From: Chloroflexota bacterium
Lineage (GTDB): Bacteria; Chloroflexota; Anaerolineae; SpSt-313
DNA length: 40,278 nucleotides
Assembly: GCA_029553955.1 (NCBI GenBank)
Contig: JAKPJZ010000157.1
Span: 1 to 40,278, forward strand
Reading direction: 5' to 3'
The translations under genes were made by a program, and so were the position numbers. Under the pieces are notes generated by a model. The model searched no databases. It was not told the DNA's origin and saw nothing but the letters and a program-made list of their open reading frames with translations. Positions 35,009 to 40,278 of the stretch are shown here, one piece after another; position 1 is the stretch's first letter; the number at the start of each line of letters is the position of its first letter.

Positions 35009-35069
35009 AGCCTGCCGGAGAGGAAGCTGGCCGCCCTCAGTATCCTGTTGGCCGCCGGGCAACTACTCA

Positions 35070-35149
35070 GCCCGTCATTGCGAGCCGCAGCGAAGCAATC
35101 TCCAATGCCCGACGTGGAGATTGCTTCGCTGCGGCTCGCAATGACGGGC
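35070..35149. repeat. GTCATTGCGAG palindrome, copy 2 (inverted)
   Basis: Perfect 35-bp arms at 35070-35104 and 35115-35149, 10-base loop complementary to that of copy 1. Outside it, ACTACTCAGC (35062-35071) and GCTGAGTAGT (35169-35178) form a further inverted pair. Confidence 0.9.
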
Positions 35150-35242
35150 CGGGCGGCGCGTACAGCAGGCTGAGTAGTCACCCCGCCAAGACCCTTTTGG
35201 GCTCGGGCCGACGACCACGCAGGTCAATGGTGGCTGGGGATG

Positions 35243-35881
35243 TCAGGCACCAGCCTCGGCCCGCTTTACCGCCCCAATCACCGCATAGGTCAGCGGTGTG
35301 GCCAGCGCCTCATAGGCCGTCTTGAACGCCGCCTGGGCCAGCACCATGGCGGGCAGTGCTGAGGCCGGCACCGCCCCCAGGAAGGCGATGCTCATAAAGC
35401 ACGCGCTGTCCAGCGTCTCGCCGACGATGGTCGAGCCGATGGTGCGCAGCCACAGCCAACGCTCGCCCGTGCAGCGCTTGATGCGCACCAACACCCAGGC
35501 GTTGGCATTCGTCCCCACCAGGTAGCCCACCAACGACGCCAGGAGCAGCCGCGGCGTGGAGCCCAACACGGCGCGGAAGGCCTCCTGCCCCGCCCAAGAC
35601 TCGGGCGCCGGCAGGGCCAGGGTCAGCACGAAAAAGCCCACCGCCGCCAGGTTGGCCGCAAAGCCCAGCGCGATGATGCGCCGTGCCGTGGCCAGGCCAT
35701 AGACCTCGGGGATCACGTCGCCGATGATGTACACGACCGGGAAAAGCCAGACCGCCGCGGGCAGCACGATGCCGCCCGGCGCCTGGTAGAGCTTGCCGGC
35801 GATGACATTGCTCACCACCAGCGCCACGCAGTAGGCGGCCGCGAGCGCCACCAGAGGGAAGGAGTAGCCCTTGTCCTTCAT
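35243..35881 (-). CDS. yhhQ: YhhQ family queuosine precursor transporter
   Basis: 212 aa, about six membrane segments (ALAAAYCVALVVSNVIAGKL, AVWLFPVVYIIGDVIPEVYG etc.). The motif VYIIGDVIPEVYGLATARR and the central NAWVLVRIKRCTGERWLWLR/TIGSTIVGETLDS are signatures of the YhhQ/VUT transporter family, which imports 7-cyano-7-deazaguanine or preQ1. ATG overlaps the queF stop as ATGA, with GGAGGGAGG just upstream. Co-transcribed with queF under the preQ1 riboswitch, which supports the substrate assignment. Confidence 0.93.
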   Translation of the reverse strand: MKDKGYSFPLVALAAAYCVALVVSNVIAGKLYQAPGGIVLPAAVWLFPVVYIIGDVIPEVYGLATARRIIALGFAANLAAVGFFVLTLALPAPESWAGQEAFRAVLGSTPRLLLASLVGYLVGTNANAWVLVRIKRCTGERWLWLRTIGSTIVGETLDSACFMSIAFLGAVPASALPAMVLAQAAFKTAYEALATPLTYAVIGAVKRAEAGA

Positions 35882-36270
35882 GCCTCCCTCCTGTACGACA
35901 CCACCGCCGTGATGGCGATGCCGCCGCGCACGTTAAAGCACACCGTCACCGTGCACGACAGCGGGCGCGCCGCCGCCACGAAATCGTCGAGCACCACCTG
36001 CGCCAGGTGCTCGTGAAAGATGCCTTCGTCACGGTAGGTCTCCAGGTACAGCTTGAGGCTCTTGCTCTCGACGACCGACTGATCGGGCACGTACTCGATA
36101 TCGATCTGCGCCCAGTCGGGCTGGCCCGTCACCGGGCAGCGGCAGGTGAACTCGGTGCAATGGAGCTGCACCGTCAGCGAGCCGGGACGCGAGCGGCTGG
36201 GAAAGGTCTCGAGCTTCCGGTCGGGTGCAGCCTGGTGGCCCAGCTTGGTGAGGCCATAGTCGCGAACCAT
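35878..36270 (-). CDS. queF: NADPH-dependent 7-cyano-7-deazaguanine reductase
   Basis: 130 aa, the single-domain (type I) QueF that reduces preQ0 nitrile to preQ1 amine in queuosine synthesis. Catalytic cysteine in TCRCPVTGQPDWAQIDIEYV (about 43-62), the ESKSLKLYLETYRDEGIFHE stretch (67-86) with the substrate-binding glutamate and histidine, and VCFNVRGGIAI near the end. ATG at 36270, its ribosome site AAGGAG being part of the riboswitch. Confidence 0.95.
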   Translation of the reverse strand: MVRDYGLTKLGHQAAPDRKLETFPSRSRPGSLTVQLHCTEFTCRCPVTGQPDWAQIDIEYVPDQSVVESKSLKLYLETYRDEGIFHEHLAQVVLDDFVAAARPLSCTVTVCFNVRGGIAITAVVSYRREA

Positions 36271-36280
36271 GGGAAGAGCT

Positions 36281-36314
36281 CCTTGTTTTGTTCATGCGGG
36301 TGCCTGCGACCGCA
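36281..36314 (-). promoter_or_regulatory. preQ1-I riboswitch, Thermoanaerobacter tengcongensis type
   Basis: On the minus strand a 34-base aptamer UGCGGUCGCAGGCACCCGCA followed by UGAACAAAACAAGG. It keeps the GGUCGCAG loop, the CCC, and the AACAAAACAAGG tail of the structurally known T. tengcongensis preQ1-I aptamer, with the P1 stem changed in a compensated way (UGCGG/CCGCA). The AAGG of the tail is the Shine-Dalgarno of queF, so binding of preQ1 would hide the ribosome site: translational control. Confidence 0.9.
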
Positions 36315-36336
36315 AAAAAGCCGGTACGATGACGTA

Positions 36337-36345
36337 AGTATACCA
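36337..36345 (-). promoter_or_regulatory. queF promoter, extended -10 (TGGTATACT)
   Basis: Minus-strand TGGTATACT, an extended -10 that can work with a poor -35. The -35 position falls in the end of MITE copy 2, suggesting the insertion replaced the original upstream DNA. Transcript start near 36330, 16 bases before the aptamer. Confidence 0.6.
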
Positions 36346-36361
36346 CAGATTACCCCTGAGG

Positions 36362-36601
36362 AGACACCTGACACACCAATTTCCCTGGCGGGTGGTCAGC
36401 GTCGGCTTTTTTTGGCAAGAACTCGGTCCAGCTCGCGCCGCTGCTGACAGACGCTTTCTCCTGCTGCAGGGTGGTGCCCCCCTACCGTTCCCCCGTCGCG
36501 GGGGACGGGTAGCGAGGGGCCTCAGCCGCGGCATGGGCAGGCCTCTGCCGGAGTTCTTGCCTATCGCCTGCCCGCCATGGAAATCGCTGTGTCAGGTGTC
36601 T
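36362..36601. mobile_element. MITE copy 2 (240 bp)
   Basis: Terminal repeats AGACACCTGACACACCAATT at left and ATCGCTGTGTCAGGTGTCT at right. Internal GGCGGGTGGTCAGCG, GGCAAGAACTCGGTCCAGCT and a GGGCCCCTCGCTACCC-type palindrome (TCCCCCGTCGCGGGGGA centre). Longest copy together with that at 39882, and in the opposite orientation to it. Confidence 0.85.
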
Positions 36602-36621
36602 TCCCGTCCACAGCGCAGGAT

Positions 36622-36650
36622 TTGGCCGAGTTTCAACTATCGCCTATACT
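36622..36650 (+). promoter_or_regulatory. Promoter TTGGCC-N17-TATACT
   Basis: -35 TTGGCC at 36622-36627, 17-base spacer, -10 TATACT at 36645-36650; start near 36657, about 48 bases before the ATG at 36705. Confidence 0.7.
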
Positions 36651-36704
36651 TCCTCTTCCTATTGGTCTCGCCGCCTCCTCCAGACCTTTCCCCAGGAGAC
36701 AGCC

Positions 36705-37283
36705 ATGCGCCTGCAGGATCATCTCTTCAAGGACGGTTCTCCGCAGCCGCTCCTGATCTTGATCGGCTTTGCCTTGTTCTCGACGCTCGCCGCGTGTAGC
36801 CTCACGGCGGCGCTGGTCGCCCGCAACGTGAGGGCACAGGCCGCGGTCCGTCTGGCCACCCCGACGCGTGTCGCCGTTTTGCCTACCCTCGCGCCGACCG
36901 CGCTGCCTGGCGCCACCGCCACCCCGACCCTCTGGCCCACGCCCACCCAATGGATTCCGCCGACGGCCACGCCCACGACGCTGCCGCTCCCGACGCCGAC
37001 ACCGCAGCCCCTGCCCGATGAGTGGCTGGTGCCCCAGGGCTGCGGCATGACCGCCGAAACCGCCGATTATGGCGCCTTTGGCGTGGGCACGGAGGTGATC
37101 CTGGGCCGGCATCGCTCGAGCGGCGGCCTCAACAACGGGAACGCAAAGATGAACAGGTACGTGGGGCGCCGGGCAACGGTCACCGAGCTGGCCGGGGTCG
37201 ACAGCCAGGGCTGCCCAGGCGTGCGCGTGGACGTTGACGGCGGCCGCTACTTTTGGCGCGTGCGGGATCTGACGCCGGCCTAA
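36705..37283 (+). CDS. Membrane-anchored protein with P/T linker and C-terminal SH3-like domain
   Basis: 192 aa. One membrane helix near the N-terminus (about 15-40: LLILIGFALFSTLAACSLTA), then a threonine/proline-rich linker (about 50-105) made of ATPT, PTPT units. A compact approximately 85-aa domain with paired cysteines follows (GCGMTAETADYGAFGVGTEV to QGCPGVRVDVDGGRYFWRVR). The G.EV.LGRH...M..YVGR.ATVTEL.G.D..GC..VRVDVDGG.Y.WRVRDL pattern recurs in surface proteins of several phyla without an assigned function. ATG at 36705 after AGGAGA, five bases away. Monocistronic. Confidence 0.75.
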   Translation: MRLQDHLFKDGSPQPLLILIGFALFSTLAACSLTAALVARNVRAQAAVRLATPTRVAVLPTLAPTALPGATATPTLWPTPTQWIPPTATPTTLPLPTPTPQPLPDEWLVPQGCGMTAETADYGAFGVGTEVILGRHRSSGGLNNGNAKMNRYVGRRATVTELAGVDSQGCPGVRVDVDGGRYFWRVRDLTPA

Positions 37284-37291
37284 AACAGGAG

Positions 37292-37367
37292 GGGGTTTGG
37301 GCGGGTTGGCCCATCGGCTGCCCCTGGCGCGCCAGGGGCAGCCGATGGGCCAACCCGCCCAAACCCC
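37292..37367. terminator. Long palindrome (38-bp arms), bidirectional terminator candidate
   Basis: Perfect palindrome without loop centred on GGCGCGCC. It begins 8 bases after the stop of the gene at 36705 and ends 6 bases before the stop of the convergent gene at 37374. Same subfamily as 19227-19324. Confidence 0.75.
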
Positions 37368-37373
37368 GATGCA

Positions 37374-37799
37374 CTAGCCGCCGAGCAGTGCGCCCAGGTC
37401 GGCGCTAAAGCCCGGCGCGGCAGCCGCAAAGACGGCAACAAGGATGACAAAGAGGATAATCAGCCCGATCTGCAGCCAGCCCAGGACGAGGCCCGCCGTG
37501 GCAAAGGCAGAGCCGGTCAGGCGGCCATGGCTGGCGCGGATCTCGTTCTGCGCCAGAAAGCCGGTCACAATGGCCGCGATGGCGCCAGCGATCGGGAAGA
37601 GAAAGTAGGCCGAAATGCCCGTGGCCAGGCTGGCCAGAGCCAGCGAGCTCGTCTGTGGCGGCGGAGGCGGGGGCACATAGTAACGCTGCTCGCGCACGAA
37701 CTCACGCTGCTGTGGCTCGAGCGGCGGAGGCGGGTAGGCCGGCTCCTCACGCACCACTTCTCGCTCGCGCACCACGGGGCCACGAGGTTCCTCAGCCAT
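37374..37799 (-). CDS. DUF4190-like membrane protein
   Basis: 141 aa from the ATG at 37799 (MAEEPRGPVVREREVVREEP), with GGAGG 9 bases upstream. A disordered charged and proline-rich cytoplasmic N-terminus (YVPPPPPPQ) precedes two membrane segments: LATGISAYFLFPIAGAIAAI with the DUF4190 hallmark GFLAQNEIRASHGRLTGSAF, and IGLIILFVILVAVFAAA. The family occurs widely and has no proven function. The longer frame to 37982 crosses a palindrome and is rejected. Confidence 0.8.
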   Translation of the reverse strand: MAEEPRGPVVREREVVREEPAYPPPPLEPQQREFVREQRYYVPPPPPPQTSSLALASLATGISAYFLFPIAGAIAAIVTGFLAQNEIRASHGRLTGSAFATAGLVLGWLQIGLIILFVILVAVFAAAAPGFSADLGALLGG

Positions 37800-37867
37800 G
37801 GTCTGCACCTCCCATCCGTCGCGAACATCCAGCGCCGCACCAGCGACTTGCGTGCCAACGCGACTGG

Positions 37868-37935
37868 AGGCGCGTCTGTCACCGGGTGTCATCGCGAGCG
37901 CGGCGAAGCAATGACACCCGGTGACAGACGCGCCT
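37868..37935. repeat. Inverted repeat (25-bp arms)
   Basis: Arms 37868-37892 and 37911-37935, perfect, around an 18-base centre GCGAGCGCGGCGAAGCA that resembles the inner part of the GTCATTGCGAG repeats (GTCATCGCGAG...GAAGCAATGAC). It lies between divergent genes, upstream of both. Confidence 0.8.
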
Positions 37936-37963
37936 TGACAACCGGCCGTTTCTGGCGCAAGAT
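37935..37963 (+). promoter_or_regulatory. Weak promoter TTGACA-N17-CAAGAT
   Basis: Consensus -35 at 37935-37940 and a poor -10 CAAGAT at 37958-37963, 17-base spacer, oriented toward the GH5 gene. Confidence 0.35.
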
Positions 37964-38008
37964 GCTCATGGTCTGTACGCACCTGTCACGGCAAAGGAGA
38001 GCGCCATC

Positions 38009-39877
38009 ATGATCCACACCGACGGTCCCTGGTTCAAAGACGAACACGGCCGCACGAGAATCCTGCGTGGGGTCAACCTGGGCGGCTCCAGCAAAGTGCC
38101 CGTCCGGCCCAACGGGGCCACGCATCTCCGCGAAGGCTTCTTCGACCATCGCCACGTATCGTTCGTCGGCCGGCCCTTCCCGCTCGCCGAGGCCGATGAA
38201 CACCTGGCGCGGCTGCGCGCCTGGGGGCTGACCTTCCTGCGCTTCCTGGTGACCTGGGAGGCCATCGAGCACGCCGGACCCAGCATCTACGATGAAGAGT
38301 ATCTCGATTACGTCTACGAGGTGGCCAGGAAGGCCGGCGACTATGGCATCACCATGTTCATCGACCCGCACCAGGACGTGTGGAGCCGCTTCTCCGGCGG
38401 CGACGGCGCCCCCGGCTGGACGCTGGAAGCCGTGGGCCTCGACATGACCCATTTCGCCGAAACCGGCGCCGCCATCGTCCACGCCACCCACGGCGACCCC
38501 TTCCCGCGCATGATCTGGCCCACCAACAACACCAAACTCGCCGCGGCCACCATGTTCACCCTCTTCTTCGCCGGCAACGACCTGGCGCCGCGCACGCTCA
38601 TCGACGGTGAGCCAGCCCAGGAGTACCTGCAACGCCACTACATCGACGCCATCGTCGAGGTGGCGCGCCGTCTGCAGGGCCTGCCCAACGTCGTCGGCTA
38701 CGACACGCTGAACGAGCCCTCGCGCGGCTTGATCGGCTGCGCCGACCTCGACGATTGGGGCGCACCGCTCAAGGCCGGCGAAAGCCCCACCCCCTGGCAG
38801 GCCATCCTCCTGGGCGCAGGCTACCCGCAAGAGGTGGAGGTGTGGGCGTTGCAGCGCATCGGGCTCAGGCGCACGGGCACGCGGCAACTCAACCGGCAGG
38901 GCGTGCGCGCCTGGCGCGACGGTTGCGAGTGCGTGTGGCGCGAGAATGGCGTGTGGGACGTCGACGCCGCCGGCCGGCCCCAGTTGCTGCGGCCCGACCA
39001 CTTTGGCCGGGTCAACGGGCGGCGGGTGGGGTTTGTTGACTATTACTACCCCTTTGCCGAGCGCTTCAGCCGCGCCATCCATGCCGTGGACCCCGACGCG
39101 CTGATCTTTGAGGAGGTGGAGCCCGAAACCACCGCGCTGCCGGCGGCAGCGCCCGAGCGCACAGGCCGTGTGCATGCGCCACACTGGTACGACCTGGCCG
39201 TCCTCCTCTTCAAGGAGTTCAGCCCTTGGCTGGCCGTCAACGTGAACGGGCACATCGTCCTCGGCCCCAGGCGCATCCGCCGCTCCTTCGCCGCGCACCT
39301 CGGCCGCCTCAGAGACGACACCACCGCGCGCCTCGGCATGCCCACGCTCATCGGCGAGTTCGGCATCGCTTTCGACCTCAGGGGTGGCCGCGCCTACCGC
39401 AGCGGCGACTACCGCGCTCAGGTGGCCGCCATGGACCGCAGCATGCGCGCCCTCGACGACAACCTGCTCTCCGGCACCCTCTGGAACTATACCGCCGACA
39501 ACAGCAACGCGCGCGGCGACCAGTGGAACGGCGAAGACCTCTCCATCTTTAGCCGCGACCAGCAGACCGATCGGGCCAATATCAACTCGGGCGGGCGCGC
39601 ACTCCAGGCGGTTGTGCGGCCCTACCCCCGCGCCGTCGCCGGCGAGCCGCTGCGCATGGGCTTTGACCACAAGCGGCGCGTTTTCGAGTTCGAGTTCCGC
39701 CACGACCCCGCCGTCTCCGCGCCCAGCGAGCTCTTTGTGCCCAACTACCAGTACCCCACAGGCTACCACGTCGACGTCTCCGACGGCGCCTGCGAGTTCG
39801 ACCCGGCCGGCCAGACGCTCACCTACCGCCACACCACCACCCGCGAGCGCCACTGGCTGCGCATCCGCCCGGCATGA
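38009..39877 (+). CDS. Glycoside hydrolase family 5 (endoglycoceramidase/glucosylceramidase-like)
   Basis: 622 aa, no signal peptide. A (beta/alpha)8 barrel of clan GH-A: RILRGVNLGGSSKVP at the N-terminus, LRFLVTWEAIEHAGP (78-92), FIDPHQDVWSRFSGG (117-131), acid/base E236 in YDTLNEPSRG, HWYD near 392, and nucleophile E450 in LIGEFGI, followed by WNYTADNSNARGDQWNGEDL. A C-terminal beta-sandwich ends the protein (FDHKRRVFEFEFRHDP). The long insertion-rich barrel with HQDVWSR is typical of the endoglycoceramidase and steryl-/glucosylceramidase branch of GH5 rather than cellulases. ATG at 38009 with AAAGGAGA eight bases upstream. Possibly acts on membrane glycolipids. Confidence 0.88.
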   Translation: MIHTDGPWFKDEHGRTRILRGVNLGGSSKVPVRPNGATHLREGFFDHRHVSFVGRPFPLAEADEHLARLRAWGLTFLRFLVTWEAIEHAGPSIYDEEYLDYVYEVARKAGDYGITMFIDPHQDVWSRFSGGDGAPGWTLEAVGLDMTHFAETGAAIVHATHGDPFPRMIWPTNNTKLAAATMFTLFFAGNDLAPRTLIDGEPAQEYLQRHYIDAIVEVARRLQGLPNVVGYDTLNEPSRGLIGCADLDDWGAPLKAGESPTPWQAILLGAGYPQEVEVWALQRIGLRRTGTRQLNRQGVRAWRDGCECVWRENGVWDVDAAGRPQLLRPDHFGRVNGRRVGFVDYYYPFAERFSRAIHAVDPDALIFEEVEPETTALPAAAPERTGRVHAPHWYDLAVLLFKEFSPWLAVNVNGHIVLGPRRIRRSFAAHLGRLRDDTTARLGMPTLIGEFGIAFDLRGGRAYRSGDYRAQVAAMDRSMRALDDNLLSGTLWNYTADNSNARGDQWNGEDLSIFSRDQQTDRANINSGGRALQAVVRPYPRAVAGEPLRMGFDHKRRVFEFEFRHDPAVSAPSELFVPNYQYPTGYHVDVSDGACEFDPAGQTLTYRHTTTRERHWLRIRPA

Positions 39878-39881
39878 TGGG

Positions 39882-40119
39882 GATACCTGACACACCAATT
39901 TCCAAGAGGGCAAAACGATTGGCGAAAAGTCCGGCAAAGGCCTGCCCGTGCCGCGGCCAGGGCCCCTCGCTACCCGTCCCCCGCGACGGGGGACGGGTAG
40001 CGAGGGGCCCCACCCTGCAGCAGGAGTAACTGCCTGTCAGCAGCGGCGCGAGCTGGACCGAGTTTTTGCCAAAGAGCTGGCGCTGACCACCCGCCAGGGG
40101 AATCGGTGTGACAGGTGTC
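39882..40119. mobile_element. MITE copy 3 (238 bp), inverted
   Basis: Left end GATACCTGACACACCAATTT, right end ATCGGTGTGACAGGTGTC, internal GGCCCCTCGCTACCCGTCCC...GGGGACGGGTAGCGAGGGGCC palindrome, here a perfect stem. Its left part is the complement of the right part of copy 2. Inserted 4 bases after the GH5 stop. Confidence 0.85.
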
Positions 40120-40147
40120 ACCTCACTGTAGGCCACCAGGGGTGTAG

Positions 40148-40176
40148 TTCAGTTTTGGGGCGAGTTGTGGCATAAT
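40148..40176 (+). promoter_or_regulatory. Possible promoter TTCAGT-N17-CATAAT
   Basis: -35-like TTCAGT at 40148-40153 and -10 CATAAT at 40171-40176 with 17-base spacer, 40 bases before the last ORF of the window. Confidence 0.5.
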
Positions 40177-40215
40177 AGGGGCAAGACTTTATGTTTAGTG
40201 TAGGTGGTTTGACGA

Positions 40216-40278
40216 ATGAAGCGTACCCGTGTTGAGATGAAGGCTGAGTTGCTGGCGCAGGCAGAGGCCAAGATTGAC
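40216..40278 (+). CDS. Start of a probable ISKra4-like transposase, partial
   Basis: The last 21 codons of the window, starting MKRTRVEMKAELLAQAEAKI. The pattern MKRTR.EMK.ELL..AE..ID resembles the N-terminus of ISKra4-group transposases. Only the first helix is visible, so this is tentative. The adjacent sequence TTTATGTTTAGTGTAGGTGG could be part of an element end. Confidence 0.4.
   Translation, partial: MKRTRVEMKAELLAQAEAKID

Noticed and set aside
37889..39937. 682-codon minus-strand ORF
   Set aside because: Antisense shadow of the GH5 gene, whose catalytic motifs are intact on the plus strand.

Overview
The window is GC-rich bacterial chromosome. ABC-2 exporter triads, proline/threonine-rich surface-protein linkers, FlgD-Ig-like lipoproteins, a GH4/GH5/GH99-like glycosidase repertoire and long perfect palindromes in the gaps between genes point to Chloroflexota (Anaerolineae/Caldilineae-like). 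That placement is an inference from gene content and style, because no rRNA or other phylogenetic marker is present apart from lepA.

Layout. 1-1406 is the edge of a phage-like module: a large terminase running off the left end, preceded by a small gene in the terS position. 1407-5435 is a decayed accessory zone with a repeat-rich gap, a DUF4177-like ORF, a scrambled type III restriction-modification remnant, an ORF with an in-frame TGA, a 42-aa ORF coupled to it by an ATGA overlap, and an HNH nuclease. From 5560 the core-like genome begins: a YbjN-domain protein, then three ABC export loci (6178-9147, 9389-12927 and 15131-17749) with a GH4 glycosidase between them. Then come a nucleotidyltransferase-like gene, an HNH endonuclease, two GT2 glycosyltransferases, a FlgD-Ig lipoprotein, folC, a GH99-like protein, a GT39-like membrane glycosyltransferase, lepA, tlyA, a SagB-type oxidoreductase, an LD-carboxypeptidase behind a tiny membrane protein, a head-GIN lipoprotein, a preQ1 riboswitch with queF and yhhQ, two membrane-anchored proteins, a GH5 glycosidase and the first codons of a probable transposase.

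The most interesting signal is a pair of matching transcription attenuators. One lies upstream of a BmrCD-like heterodimeric ABC exporter (12993-13256) and one upstream of a degenerate nucleotidyltransferase-like protein (18866-19138). Each has a -35/-10 promoter with a 17-bp spacer, an AAAGGAG site, a short leader peptide (16 or 24 aa), a small CGGT/ACCG hairpin, and two tandem GC-rich hairpins. In both, the 3' arm of the first hairpin is complementary to the 5' arm of the second, so they can form mutually exclusive structures. This is the layout expected for ribosome-mediated attenuation in response to translation inhibitors, used here on two unlinked genes.

The gaps are also unusual. At least eleven near-perfect palindromes with arms of 22-46 bp sit between genes, many preceded by a small hairpin with a GACCGG/CCCGGT-type stem. 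There are three copies of a 180-240 bp MITE with ACCTGACACACC termini, a 148-bp element whose terminal repeat supplies a stop codon, a 55-bp and a 67-bp tandem array, and two oppositely oriented copies of a GTCATTGCGAG palindrome.
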